A stretch of 29,620 nucleotides of DNA from JBDNJM01 sp041687755 (GCA_041687755.1 JBDNJM010000149.1:1-29620); one strand, 5' to 3'; positions 14,230-23,685 are shown, numbered from the stretch's first letter. The notes: generated by a model from the letters alone, not told the origin. A program made the numbers and translations.

Positions 14230-17002
14230 CGCTGGCTCCCGAGCCGACCTCGGCTCCGTGCATTTCTTCCCAGTCCTCGAGCGTAAGTAGCAGCTCGCGG
14301 GACTTGGACCCTTTGTGTTCTCCGACGATTCCGGCCTCGCCCATCATGTCGATGAGGCGTGAGGCACGGGTGTATCCGATGCCCAGGGCGCGCTGCAGCA
14401 GGCTTGCCGAGCCACGCTTGGTCTTCAGCACGACGCGGACCGCCTGGTCCCACATGTCGTCGCGCGCCGCGAAGTCCTCAGGACTCCCGTCGTCGACGTT
14501 GCGGTCGCCGCTGACGGTCTGGATCAGCTCTTGGCTGAAGTTCGGGGCCGAGTCCTTCGTGACGAACTCGACGACCGCGTCCAGCTCGTGGTCCTCGACC
14601 AGCGCGCCCTGAACGCGCTTGAGCGTGCTCGACTGGGGCGGGTTGTAGAGCATGTCTCCAAAACCGAGCAGCTTCTCCGCACCCATCGCGTCGAGGATCA
14701 CGCGGCTGTCGATCTTGCTGGCCACCGTGAACGCGATGCGCGTCGGCAGGTTGGCCTTGAGCACGCCGGTGATCACGTCCGTGGACGGCCGCTGGGTCGC
14801 GACGATCACGTGGATGCCGACGGCCCGCGACTTCTGCGCGAGGCGCGTGATCGCCTGCTCCGCCTCCTTCTTGGAGATCATCATGAGATCGGCGAGCTCG
14901 TCGATGATCACCACGATGTACGGCACGTGGCGCGGGGTGCGCTCCTCATTGAAGTCGTCCCCCATCTTCTCGCGCAGGCCTTTTTCCCCCAGCGCGTTGT
15001 AGCCCTTGATGTTGCGCACGCCGGCGTCCTTGAAGAGCTCGTAGCGCCCCTCCATCTTCTCGACCGCCCACTCCAGCACGCGCGTCGCCTGCTTCATGTC
15101 GGTCACGACGGGCGCCATTTGGTGCGGCACGTCGTTGTACATGGCAAGTTCAACCATCTTCGGGTCGATCATGATCATCTGCACGTCGTGCGGCGAGCGC
15201 GTCAGCAGCAGGCTGCAGATGATCGTGTTGATGCAGACCGACTTACCGGCGCCCGTCTGACCCGCAATCAAGAGGTGCGGCATCTTCGCGAGGTCCTCGA
15301 CGATCGCGCCGCCCTCGGCGTCCATCCCCAGGAATAGCGGCAGCGCTGCGAACTTCTTGTCGTAGGCCTTCTTGTGGATCAGCTCGCTGAAGCGCACGAC
15401 GCGGCGGTTGGCGTTGGGCACTTCGATACCGATCGTCGCCTTGCCGGGAATCGGCGCGATGATCCGGATCGACTTGGCGCGCAGGGCCGCCGCGATCTCC
15501 TGGGAGAGCGTCGTGACCTTGCTCATGCGCACGCCGGAGGCCACCTCCAACTCGTACATCGTGACGGCCGGGCCGATCGTGCTGGCGACGACCTGGGCAT
15601 CGACACGGAACGAGGCCAACACGTTCTCGAGCCGGTCGGCCTCCTTCTCGATCGTCTCCGCGTCCTTGCCGCCGCTACTGCTCACCGCATCCGGCGGCTG
15701 CAGCAGGCTGAGCGGCGGGAACTTCCACGGCCCCGGCGGCGGCGTGGGCGGGTCGTAAACCAGGTCCTTCGGCGCCTGAGCCGCGATCGACTTCATCAGC
15801 TTCGCCTTGGCCGCCTTGCGCTTCGCGTCGGAGATCGCAGGCGTGGGCTCGAGCTCGACCTCGTCGACCTCCTCCCATTCTTCCTCCTCGTCGCCTTCCT
15901 CGTCCTCCCACTCGGCGTCGGGATCCTCGTCGTCCTCCCACTCGCCTTCTTCTTCCTCACCTTCCTCGTCCTCGTACTCCCACTCGCCCGCTTCGTCGGA
16001 CTCGTCGTCGTACTCGGCCTCCTCTTCCCACTCTTCGTCCTCTTCGGGCTCAGGCTTCGCCTTGGCCTTCTTGGGCTTCGCCTTGGGCTTAGCTTGGGCC
16101 TTTGCCTTCGCCTTCAGGGGCGCCTCTTCCAGCGCCGTGCCATCTGCCAGCGCCATCGATCCGACGAGATCCGCACCGCTCAGGAAGTGCCACCAGCGCG
16201 ACGCCAGGCGCTTCGTAAATCCGCCAATCGCAGTCAGCAGACCCTCGTCCTGCTCGTCGCGCCGCTCGCGCAGCCACTCGCCGAACGCCGTCAGCGCCGG
16301 GTAGAAGGCCCGCTCCGTCGCCAGGGTGAAGGACGACAGCGAGATCAGGGTCAACAGGATCCAGAGCCCCGGCCGCCCGAAGGTCTCGATCAGCAGCGGC
16401 CCGTGGTCGGCGCGCGCGTTGGGCGACGGCCCGATTAGCTCGAGCGCCAGCCACCCGCCCGGCCCATAGGGCAAGGTGTTCGCGCCCGGCCGCCCCGGCC
16501 CGATGCGTTCAACGAAGCTCTCGCCGAGCCCCAGCTGCGCCAGCGCCGCGCAGGCCACCAGGAAGCACACGCCCCCGAACAGCCGCAGCAGCGGAAAGGC
16601 GACCTCGCGCCCGGCGATCATCACCGCGCCCCAGGCGAGGCCCAAGAAGCTGAGCAGGTACCCGCTCCAGCCGATCGAGATCAGCACCAGCTCGGCCAGG
16701 TAGTGCCCCAGCCGCCCGCCCCAGTTGCGCCCGGCCGCCTCGACGTCCGAGTAGGGCGTGTAAAAGCTGAACAGGCTCAGCCCCAGCCACACGGAGAACC
16801 CGACCAGCAGCACGCCCTGCACCTCGCGCAGGTGCGAGGATTGGCTCTCATCGAGCTCGCGGCCGGTGAACCAACCGCCGAAGATCGAGCCGAGCCGTGA
16901 CAGACCCCGGGCGAAGCCGCCCTGGGACTTGGCCGCACCGGAGGTCTTCTTCTTCTTGGTGGCCGTCTTCTTCGAAGCGGCCTGCTTGCTCTTCGCTGCC
17001 AT
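14222..17002 (-). CDS. ftsK: DNA translocase FtsK
   Basis: FtsK is a septum-anchored hexameric motor that pumps chromosome ends apart and activates XerCD at dif. From the ATG at 17002 the product has 926 residues and begins MAAKSKQAASKK. The frame is open 46 codons further, but that leader looks non-coding. A Lys-rich tail precedes four membrane spans (about 60-80, 101-124, 134-157, 210-229). A Lys/Ala then strongly acidic Glu/Asp/Trp linker (about 296-384) leads to the alpha and beta motor domains with Walker A GQTGAGKS (581-588) and Walker B IIDELAD (699-705). The gamma winged helix is at 847-914 (GIGYTRASRLIDMMGEAGIVG). All motor motifs are intact. It is first in the operon. Confidence 0.96.
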   Translation of the reverse strand: MAAKSKQAASKKTATKKKKTSGAAKSQGGFARGLSRLGSIFGGWFTGRELDESQSSHLREVQGVLLVGFSVWLGLSLFSFYTPYSDVEAAGRNWGGRLGHYLAELVLISIGWSGYLLSFLGLAWGAVMIAGREVAFPLLRLFGGVCFLVACAALAQLGLGESFVERIGPGRPGANTLPYGPGGWLALELIGPSPNARADHGPLLIETFGRPGLWILLTLISLSSFTLATERAFYPALTAFGEWLRERRDEQDEGLLTAIGGFTKRLASRWWHFLSGADLVGSMALADGTALEEAPLKAKAKAQAKPKAKPKKAKAKPEPEEDEEWEEEAEYDDESDEAGEWEYEDEEGEEEEGEWEDDEDPDAEWEDEEGDEEEEWEEVDEVELEPTPAISDAKRKAAKAKLMKSIAAQAPKDLVYDPPTPPPGPWKFPPLSLLQPPDAVSSSGGKDAETIEKEADRLENVLASFRVDAQVVASTIGPAVTMYELEVASGVRMSKVTTLSQEIAAALRAKSIRIIAPIPGKATIGIEVPNANRRVVRFSELIHKKAYDKKFAALPLFLGMDAEGGAIVEDLAKMPHLLIAGQTGAGKSVCINTIICSLLLTRSPHDVQMIMIDPKMVELAMYNDVPHQMAPVVTDMKQATRVLEWAVEKMEGRYELFKDAGVRNIKGYNALGEKGLREKMGDDFNEERTPRHVPYIVVIIDELADLMMISKKEAEQAITRLAQKSRAVGIHVIVATQRPSTDVITGVLKANLPTRIAFTVASKIDSRVILDAMGAEKLLGFGDMLYNPPQSSTLKRVQGALVEDHELDAVVEFVTKDSAPNFSQELIQTVSGDRNVDDGSPEDFAARDDMWDQAVRVVLKTKRGSASLLQRALGIGYTRASRLIDMMGEAGIVGEHKGSKSRELLLTLEDWEEMHGAEVGSGASDD

Positions 17003-17401
17003 GGAGGGGGAGCCGCTGCCAGGTACGGAGACGCGCTTCGAAGGCCGCAGGCCCAAACCCAAGCCCGTGCACCGCACGGGCTTGACGAATAGCGCTCTAA
17101 CGTCGTCGAGAGGCCTCCCGGGGGGGCGATTCCCGTTCATTGGAACGAGTCCAGAGCACCGATACCAGCGCGGGACCCCAACCTTCTGCTAGGCCCGAGA
17201 TCACGACTCGGGAGAGCTCGGGGCGCGGCGCTGCAGGGGCCCGCCGCTCGGGGGGCGGCCGACCGACGAGCCCGACCCCGCAGGCAGTGCTCACCCTCGA
17301 TTTGCCGGGCAGGACTGGGCGGAGGTGCCCCGCTCCGCTTGCACTTGCCCTAACTTCAAGGGGGTCGCGCCCTCCCCCACAGCCCCAGGCCCCGAGTCTC
17401 C
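17003..17401. other. Divergent intergenic region, likely promoters in both directions
   Basis: These 399 bases separate ftsK (minus) from the ELWxxDGT protein gene (plus). No gene is supported here. Apart from the hairpin at 17061-17083, a 6-bp inverted repeat cccgag/ctcggg brackets atcacga near 17203-17221. I could not fix any -10/-35 pair with confidence. The operon promoter for ftsK and a promoter for the plus-strand gene are expected here from gene order alone. Confidence 0.5.
17061..17083 (-). promoter_or_regulatory. Perfect 10-bp hairpin in the ftsK leader
   Basis: The arms aagcccgtgc (17061-17070) and gcacgggctt (17074-17083) pair perfectly around a 3-base loop, about 60 bases before the ftsK ATG on the minus strand. 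On that strand it is followed by a G/T-rich stretch without a U-run, so it could be an operator, an mRNA-stabilising stem or a weak attenuator. The structure is seen; the role is inferred. Confidence 0.5.
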
Positions 17402-20400
17402 ATGCTTTCTGCCCTGCTGACTCTGCTCGTCGCCCCGACGACCCTTCCCCAAGAACCGGTCGTCGACACCCTCGTGCTCGACATCAACACGGCCACGAGC
17501 TTCGGCGACACGTTCGACCCCGAGCCGCTCGCCGTGGGCAACCTGGGCGACGGCCGGCTGTTGTTCACCGCCCGCGCCTACGCACTCGACGACCGCGCCT
17601 ACTGGGTCACCGACGGTACGCCTCTCGGCACCCTCCAGCTGTTCCCCGGCGGCCTGCCGCTGCTGCAGCCGAGTGCCCCGCTCGACATCGACCGGGATCG
17701 CGGCGCCGCCCTGCCCGACGGGCGCATCGTGTTCGCAGGCTCGATCGGCTTCAACTCGGGGTTCGCGCAGGTCAGCGACGGGACCTCCGCCGGAACTCTC
17801 GCGCTGCCCGACGCCAGCCCGTTCCAGAACACCCCGGGGCCCAGGCGCTTCACGGCCCACCAGGACGAGGTCTGGTACCTGGCGCACACCGACGTTGGCA
17901 CTTTCAGCGATCTCGATCTATTCGCCACGGATGGCTCGATCGCCGGAACGACCAAGCGCGTCGAACTCGACCTGCAGGGCGGCGGCTTTGCCCACGACGA
18001 CGTCGTTGTGCTCGCGAGCGATGGCCCGGGGTTGCTGATCGCCCACTCGCGGATCGAGGGGACCGACTGGCTGACAGACCTTTGGCGCTCGGGCGGAACC
18101 CAGGGCTCGACCGAGCTGTTCGCCACGCTCTCAGGGCGAGTCGCCCCGGGAGACTCGGGGCAGCGCTTCGGCGCACGGCTCGTGGTGCTGCTCGGCGCCG
18201 ACGAAGACTCACCTGCCCGCGATCTATGGGCGGTGGATCTCGCCAACGGGGCGCTGGAACTCCTCGCCGCCGGCCCGCCGCTCGCGTTCGTGCGCGGCGA
18301 CAGCGAGCAGTTGTTCTTCGCGAGCGGCCTGGTCGGCTCCCAGGTCCTCAACTACGGCGAGCCCGGCAGCCCGGGCACAACACTCGGCAGCTTCCGCCGG
18401 CTTTCGAACCTGGCGGCCGGCGAGCTGCCCTCCGACGTCGCGCTCGTCGATGGCGTGCTGCTGTTCGGCGCCGAAGGCATCGACACCACCACAGGCCTCG
18501 AGCCCTGGCGCAGCGACGGAACCGGCGCGGGAACGCGGCTCCTCTTCGACCTCGAGCCCGGATCGGGATCGTCCCAGCCGCACGGGTTCTTGGCCCAAGC
18601 CGGCGAGGGCAAGTTCGGCGCGGTCACGAGCTCCGCGGGCGCGGAGCTCTACCGAACAACGGGCCAGCCCGGCGACGTCGAGCTGGTTGCGGACCTGACG
18701 CCCGGCCCCGAAGGCGGGCTCGATCCGGGCCGCATGGTCGCATCGGCCGGGTCGACGACGGTCTTCGGCTACCGCTTCGAATCGGTCGGGGCGCAGCTCG
18801 CCGCGACCACGACCGGCGGCGCGGACCTGATCGCCAAGCTCGGCTCGGTGCTGAACCAGGGCTCCAACCCGCGCGCGCTGTTCGCATACCAGGAGCGCTT
18901 GATCTTCTCGACCTTTACCACGGAGTTCGGGTTCGAGCCCTGGACGAGCGACGGGACGGCGGCAGGAACCGAGCTGTTCCTCGATCTACATCCAGGCCCC
19001 GGCAGCAGCACTCCGGACCAGTGGACCGAGTTTCAGGGTCGCCTCTTCTTCACGGCCTTCACCATCGAGCACGGCCGCGAGATCTGGAGCACCGACGGCA
19101 GCCCGGGAGGCACGATGCTGCTCGTCGACTCCGTACCTGGCTCAGTTGGAGCCGTGAGCGACCTCACCGCCAGCGACGATTGGCTGTTCTTCATCTCGCA
19201 AGACTTCGGCGACGCCGACCGCATCTGGCGCACCGACGGCACGGCCGCGGGAACCAGCGTTATCCCGGACCTGTCCGTGCCTGCGCCCCAGTCAGCCCGG
19301 GTCCTACACGTGTTCGGTGACACGGCTCTGGTGCACGCGGAAGACACGAGCCCCGGCGCACCGGCCCTCGGCCGCGAGCTGTACCTCGTCGATGCCGTGA
19401 CGGCCGAGCGCGAGCTGTTGGTCGACTACAACGCCGGCCCGTTCAACAGCACCCTGCCGTTCTTCGCCAGCACCGAGGACTTCACGCTCTCCGTGCTGAA
19501 GGTCCCCGGCACGCGCCTGATCGTTTCCGACGGCACCCTCGCCGGCTCGGGCGAGCTGACCTCGCCCGACTTCCCGCCGTCCTTGTTCGACACAACCATC
19601 TACGGCGCGTGGGAAGATCTCGTGTTCTTCGCGACCGGCAACGGCGACTTCTGGAGCACGGACGGCACGACGGCGGGGACGCAGCTGATCGACTCCGCGA
19701 ACCTGTTCGGCGGCGGCGTGAACCAGTTCGACGGCCGCGGCGAGTTCGCGGTGCTGCGAGACAGCGTGCGTCGACTTTGGCGCACCGACGGGACGCCCGC
19801 GGGCACGTTCGTGATCGCCGAGCCCATGAGCCCGTTCGGCAACGCCTTCCAGCTGCGCGCCCCGGCCGGCACGGAGGGTGCGTACCTCTACGTCGACAGC
19901 ACGCCCCAGGGCGGCGACGAGCTCTGGATCACCGACGGTTCCGTGGGCAGCGAGCGCCAGTTCAGCGACTCGGGCCCGGGCCCGGTCGACGGGATCGGCG
20001 GCGAGCTCGCGCGCGTCGGCTCGTTGGTCTTCTTCGCTGGTCAAGACGGCGTGACCGGCTCCGAGCTGCACGTCGCCCCGTTCGCGGCCACGAGCGCCTC
20101 CGTGATTCAGCCCTTCGGCGCCGGCTGCTCAAACACGAGCGCATCCAACACCCTCGGCGGCTCCGGCCCCGCGGTGCTCGGGGGCACGCTCGAGATCGAA
20201 CTGAGCGACGCCGTGCCCGGTGCCACCGCGCTGCTGTTCCGTTCGCCCCAGTTCGGCGCGACGGACCTCGGCGCAGGCTGCACGCTGTTCGCCACCCAGC
20301 CCGTGTTTACCGCGGCCCTCGCCATCGATGGCGTCGGCTTCGGTGCGGCGGCGCTCCCAATTCCTGACGCACCCGCGCTGGTCGGTCTGCGCCTCGCCCT

Positions 20401-20485
20401 GCAGGCCGCCGTGACCGAACCCGCGGGCCCGTTCGCGCAGGCGTTCGGCGTCAGCGGCGCACTCGAAGTCCTGCTCGGTCCCTAA
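17402..20485 (+). CDS. Secreted ELWxxDGT-repeat protein with C-terminal beta-rich tail
   Basis: The 1027-residue product starts MLSALLTLLVAPTTLPQ, a short Sec signal. About a dozen repeats follow, each with a core like (L/I/P)W-x-TDGT-x-AGT and often a following D-L-x-PGPGSS. Examples are PWRSDGTGAGT, PWTSDGTAAGT, IWSTDGSPGGT, IWRTDGTAAGT and LWRTDGTPAGT. Spacing is roughly 45-80 residues, as in the ELWxxDGT (hyalin-like) family, which is thought to form beta-propellers on the cell surface. The last 120 residues, from FGAGCSNTSASN, form a separate beta-rich domain seen on many planctomycete exported proteins. Its role may be surface attachment or sorting, but this is not established. No enzyme motif was seen. 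It stands alone on the plus strand. Confidence 0.88.
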   Translation: MLSALLTLLVAPTTLPQEPVVDTLVLDINTATSFGDTFDPEPLAVGNLGDGRLLFTARAYALDDRAYWVTDGTPLGTLQLFPGGLPLLQPSAPLDIDRDRGAALPDGRIVFAGSIGFNSGFAQVSDGTSAGTLALPDASPFQNTPGPRRFTAHQDEVWYLAHTDVGTFSDLDLFATDGSIAGTTKRVELDLQGGGFAHDDVVVLASDGPGLLIAHSRIEGTDWLTDLWRSGGTQGSTELFATLSGRVAPGDSGQRFGARLVVLLGADEDSPARDLWAVDLANGALELLAAGPPLAFVRGDSEQLFFASGLVGSQVLNYGEPGSPGTTLGSFRRLSNLAAGELPSDVALVDGVLLFGAEGIDTTTGLEPWRSDGTGAGTRLLFDLEPGSGSSQPHGFLAQAGEGKFGAVTSSAGAELYRTTGQPGDVELVADLTPGPEGGLDPGRMVASAGSTTVFGYRFESVGAQLAATTTGGADLIAKLGSVLNQGSNPRALFAYQERLIFSTFTTEFGFEPWTSDGTAAGTELFLDLHPGPGSSTPDQWTEFQGRLFFTAFTIEHGREIWSTDGSPGGTMLLVDSVPGSVGAVSDLTASDDWLFFISQDFGDADRIWRTDGTAAGTSVIPDLSVPAPQSARVLHVFGDTALVHAEDTSPGAPALGRELYLVDAVTAERELLVDYNAGPFNSTLPFFASTEDFTLSVLKVPGTRLIVSDGTLAGSGELTSPDFPPSLFDTTIYGAWEDLVFFATGNGDFWSTDGTTAGTQLIDSANLFGGGVNQFDGRGEFAVLRDSVRRLWRTDGTPAGTFVIAEPMSPFGNAFQLRAPAGTEGAYLYVDSTPQGGDELWITDGSVGSERQFSDSGPGPVDGIGGELARVGSLVFFAGQDGVTGSELHVAPFAATSASVIQPFGAGCSNTSASNTLGGSGPAVLGGTLEIELSDAVPGATALLFRSPQFGATDLGAGCTLFATQPVFTAALAIDGVGFGAAALPIPDAPALVGLRLALQAAVTEPAGPFAQAFGVSGALEVLLGP

Positions 20486-20922
20486 GCGCCCCGCCGCCCC
20501 TGCAGCAGACCGATTCGCCCCTCCCCGAGAGCCGCCCTCGCTCTTGCCGACTGCGTCCCCGCCCAAGATGCTCCTGCTGCCCGTCCTGCTCGCCCTCGGC
20601 CCTACTTAGGACCCCGATCGACTGCACAGCTCGAGCACCAGCGGCCAGGCACCCGACCGCCTCGTGCCCGCCACGCTCGGCGAGTGCACTAGAGAACCGC
20701 ACCCCCCGCGACAGCTCGGTTACATCTCCCCGTAGTCCCCCAACGCCAGCGCCTTACGAGCCCGGTTCCGATCCACTCGAAACATGAAGGGCAACGGCAG
20801 CCGCGCGGGCCCGGAAACCGCTGTCCCCTGTAGTCGAGACAGACTCCTTCCGGCATCCACTCCGGAGACAGAGCGCCCAGTTCTTCTGAACCCTTTTGCC
20901 CCCGAGCGGCATCTTAAGGGTC
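20486..20922. other. Gap with no intact gene between the two exported-protein genes
   Basis: Besides the signal-peptide remnant at 20568-20609, nothing gene-like is supported in these 437 bases. The 3' part should contain the promoter of the protease gene; no confident -10/-35 pair or ribosome site was found. The final bases before the ATG (atcttaagggtc) give at most a weak Shine-Dalgarno (aaggg). Confidence 0.5.
20568..20609 (+). pseudogene. Orphan signal-peptide remnant of a lost secreted protein gene
   Basis: An ATG at 20568 opens MLLLPVLLALGPT and then a TAG at 20607. The hydrophobic core and A-x-GPT ending look like the start of a Sec signal peptide, similar in style to those of the two flanking genes. 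If the TAG were CAG the frame would read on for about 30 more codons (DPDRLHSSSTSGQAPDRLV). It may be the front of a decayed exported-protein gene. It is short and could be chance. Confidence 0.3.
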
Positions 20923-23310
20923 ATGTCGATCCTACTGCTCCCCCTGCTGTCACTCGCCGCTGCCCCCCAGGCACCCCAAAGCGGCTTCACCATCTCCGGA
21001 ACGCGCGTCGAACTGACCCAAGACGCCGACGGCCCGCACTACTCCCTGCGCCTCGCCGACGGCACCACGTCGCGCCTGCGCCCGCAGCCGGCCACGATCC
21101 CGCTGCGCGCCGGCGCATTCGACCCCGCCCTCGCCGAGCCGGCCTGGGCCGACGCGCCGGTCGCCGCCGGCAGCGGCCTGCAGCTCGTCCAGTACAAGAC
21201 CCAGCCGCTCAGCGCCTACGCCGACGCACTGCTCGCTCGCGGCCTGCGCACCGTGCGCTTCATTGGCGGTGGCACCGTCGTCGTCGAGGGCAGCGCCACC
21301 GCGCTGGACTCCCTGAGTCAGCTCCCCTTCGTGCGTTGGAGCGGCCCGTTCCACGCCGTCAACAAGCTCGACCCCACCCTCGTCGAAAGTCTCCAGCAGG
21401 GCACGCTCGAGAACGCCCGCTACCGCATCCAGGTCCTCGATCGCGGCCCTGAGATGAAGGGCGCCGTCGCCCGCCGCATCGAGCAACTCGGCGCCGCAAT
21501 CGACAACGAGATCCCCTCCGGCTTCCTGCTCGACGCCACCCTCACGCCCTCCCAGCTCGCGGAGATCGTGACCTGGCCCCAGGTCTTCTACGTCGACCTC
21601 TGGACCGCCCCCGTCGCCTACATGGACAAGGTCCGCGTGAATGGCGGCGCCAATCAGCTCGAGTCCGTCGAGGGCCTGACCGGCCAGGGCGTGCGCGGCG
21701 AGGTCCTCGACTTCGGGCTCGCGGTCAACCACCCCGACCTCCAGTCTCCGCCGCCCGTGATCCACAACGGAGCCGGCCCGGCGACCTTTCACGGCACGGA
21801 ATGCACAGGCATCGTGTTCGGCGACGGCACCGGCAGCGCCGACGCCCGCGGCCTGCTCCCTGACGCCCAGCCGATCTTCGGCACCTACACCAACCTCAAC
21901 GACCGCTACCAGCACACGCTCGAGCTTCTGAGCCCGACGGGTGAAGCGGTCTTCCAGTCGAACTCCTGGGGCCCCGGCCCCTCGCTGCCCGGGTACTACA
22001 ACAGCACCTTCGAGATCGACGACATCCTGTTCCAGCACGACCTGCTGACCTTCCAGGCGATGGCCAACGAAGGCGCCAACCGCTGCGACCAGCTCGCCTG
22101 GGGCAAGAACATCGTCTCCGTCGGCGGCATCCAGCACCTGGATACCCAAGGCCTCGGCGACGACGTCTGGCAGAACGCCGGCAGCATCGGCCCGTGCGAG
22201 GACGGCCGCATCAAGCCCGAGGTCGCGTTCTGGTACGACTCTATCCGCACGATCTCCGGCAACGCTGGCTATACGAACACCTTCGGCGGCACGAGCGCCG
22301 CGACGCCTGAGTCCGCGGGCCACGGCGGCCTGATCATGCAGATGTGGTTCGAGGGCCTGCTCGGCAACGTCCACGACGAAGCCACCGTCTTCGCGGCCAA
22401 GCCCAAGCACTCCACCGCCCGTGCCCTGCTCGTCAATGGCGCCGTGCCCTACGACTTCAACGGCGCGAACGTCGACCTCAACCGACTCCACCAGGGCTGG
22501 GGCCGTCCGAACGTCGCCACCCTGCTCGAGGACGGCGACAACCTGTTCGCCGTCGACGAGACGCGCGTGCTCAGCAACCTCCAAACCGCGGCCTACACCC
22601 TCGAAGTCGAGGCCGGCACCCCCGCCCTCATCGCCACCCTGGTCTACCTCGACCCGGCCGGCACGACCTCCTCGACCCAGAACCGCATCAACGACCTGAG
22701 CCTGCGCGTGACCGCCCCCGACGGCACCCAGTACTGGGGCAACAACGGCCTCCTGGCCGACAACGCCTCCGACGCCGGCGGCTCCTCCAACACGCTCGAC
22801 ACCGTCGAGAACGTGCGTCTGCCCCAGCCCGCCGCGGGCACCTGGACCGTTGAAGTCCTCGCCGACGAACTCGTCGCCGACGCCCACGCCGAAACCCCGG
22901 CCCTCGACGCCGACTTCGGCCTCGTCGTGCGCGGCATCAAGAGCGCCTGGGAAGACCTCGGCGGCGGCTCGGCCTCCGTCGGGACTCCTCCGACCCTGAC
23001 CGGCACCGGGCACCTCGCCGGCGGCGACTTCTTCCGCCTCGACCTGGCCGGCGCCACCGCCTCCTCAACCACGTACTTCGTAATCGGCGGCATGAACGGC
23101 TCGCTGCCCATCTCCGGCGGCGTGCTGGTCCCCACGGCGAACCTGGTGTTCCCCGCGAGCGTCGACGCGTCTGGCAACGCTTCGCTTCTGGCCGAGGTCC
23201 CCACCGGCTTCAGCGGCGAGGACTACTTCTTCCAGGCGCTAACCGTCGACCTGGCCCAGCCGCCGTTCTTCGTGACCTTCAGCAACGCGCTGCGCGCCGT
23301 GATCCGCTGA
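20923..23310 (+). CDS. Secreted S8 (subtilisin) family serine protease
   Basis: From the ATG at 20923 the product has 795 residues with signal MSILLLPLLSLAAAPQAP; an ATG nine codons earlier would spoil the signal. Residues about 25-230 form a long N-terminal region with a probable propeptide. The S8 catalytic triad is visible: Asp263 in EVLDFGLAVNHPDL, His290 in FHGTECTGIV, and Ser458 in FGGTSAATP, with SNSWG as the oxyanion-loop Asn. The usual DTG around the Asp reads DFG. After the catalytic part, a jelly-roll domain (about 550-665, ending AAGTWTVEVLADEL) resembles C-terminal domains of other exported S8 proteases, and a further beta-rich tail follows. It probably degrades extracellular protein. 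The substrate is unknown. Confidence 0.9.
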   Translation: MSILLLPLLSLAAAPQAPQSGFTISGTRVELTQDADGPHYSLRLADGTTSRLRPQPATIPLRAGAFDPALAEPAWADAPVAAGSGLQLVQYKTQPLSAYADALLARGLRTVRFIGGGTVVVEGSATALDSLSQLPFVRWSGPFHAVNKLDPTLVESLQQGTLENARYRIQVLDRGPEMKGAVARRIEQLGAAIDNEIPSGFLLDATLTPSQLAEIVTWPQVFYVDLWTAPVAYMDKVRVNGGANQLESVEGLTGQGVRGEVLDFGLAVNHPDLQSPPPVIHNGAGPATFHGTECTGIVFGDGTGSADARGLLPDAQPIFGTYTNLNDRYQHTLELLSPTGEAVFQSNSWGPGPSLPGYYNSTFEIDDILFQHDLLTFQAMANEGANRCDQLAWGKNIVSVGGIQHLDTQGLGDDVWQNAGSIGPCEDGRIKPEVAFWYDSIRTISGNAGYTNTFGGTSAATPESAGHGGLIMQMWFEGLLGNVHDEATVFAAKPKHSTARALLVNGAVPYDFNGANVDLNRLHQGWGRPNVATLLEDGDNLFAVDETRVLSNLQTAAYTLEVEAGTPALIATLVYLDPAGTTSSTQNRINDLSLRVTAPDGTQYWGNNGLLADNASDAGGSSNTLDTVENVRLPQPAAGTWTVEVLADELVADAHAETPALDADFGLVVRGIKSAWEDLGGGSASVGTPPTLTGTGHLAGGDFFRLDLAGATASSTTYFVIGGMNGSLPISGGVLVPTANLVFPASVDASGNASLLAEVPTGFSGEDYFFQALTVDLAQPPFFVTFSNALRAVIR

Positions 23311-23404
23311 CTCCCCGCGGGCGCACCGTGTCGCCCACGACTCCCCCAACGCGGGGAGCGCACCGGCCGCCGAGCACGTCGATTCGACGCTGCCGAGCGG
23401 CCGG
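23311..23404 (+). terminator. Two stacked hairpins directly after the protease stop
   Basis: Immediately after the TGA, ctccccgcg (23311-23319) pairs with cgcggggag (23350-23358), with an inner gggcg/cgccc stem. Next, ccggccgc (23363-23370) pairs with gcggccgg (23397-23404), with an inner cgtcg/cgacg stem. Both are perfect 8-9-bp outer stems. They probably end the protease transcript. There is no T-tract. Confidence 0.65.
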
Positions 23405-23448
23405 CTCGCGTCACGGGCCGTGCACCCCCGGCCGCCGGAGTGCTCAGC

Positions 23449-23664
23449 TCAGCCGCTCACCCGAGCCCCTGCCGGCCGCTCCAGCTCCACCAGTCGCTTC
23501 GCAATCGCCGCCTTCGTGCGGTTCGCAAGATGCTGTTCCGATCCATCACTGCCGATGATCGTCAGCGTGCTCTTGTCCGCGCCCAGTGCGCTCGCGTCGT
23601 TCAGGCAGATGTAGTCGGCGTTCTTGCGGCGCATCTTCGCGAGCGCGCGGCGCTTGCCGTCGGC
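23449..23664 (-). pseudogene. coaBC 3' fragment (CoaB C-terminal part), copy 1
   Basis: About 70 codons on the minus strand match the end of CoaBC, the bifunctional phosphopantothenate-cysteine ligase/decarboxylase of coenzyme A synthesis. The core runs DGKRRALAKMRRKNADYICLN, then the ADKSTLTIIGSDGSEQ and KAAIAKRLVELE pieces. The decarboxylase half and the first part of the ligase fold are missing, so it cannot be a working enzyme. It matches the longer fragment at 29175-29510 closely and ends in a different tail (PAGARVSG). It lies 22 bases downstream of a decayed secreted-protein tail. A complete coaBC is presumably elsewhere. Confidence 0.85.
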
Positions 23665-23685
23665 CCCTCGGAGGCAGCAGTGCGC

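Noticed and set aside
17140..19320. 726-codon Arg-rich plus-strand frame overlapping the ELWxxDGT gene
   Set aside because: It is a frame-shifted shadow of the repeat protein, which has a signal peptide and regular motifs in the other frame.
20950..23013. 687-codon minus-strand frame inside the S8 protease gene
   Set aside because: It is a Gly/Val/Glu/Asp-rich shadow of the protease codons. The plus strand has the catalytic triad and a signal peptide.
20923..23310. S8 protease as an inactive homolog because DTG reads DFG
   Set aside because: The Asp itself, the His in HGT, the Ser in GTSAATP and the oxyanion Asn are all present. The Thr-to-Phe change next to the Asp is not enough to call it dead.
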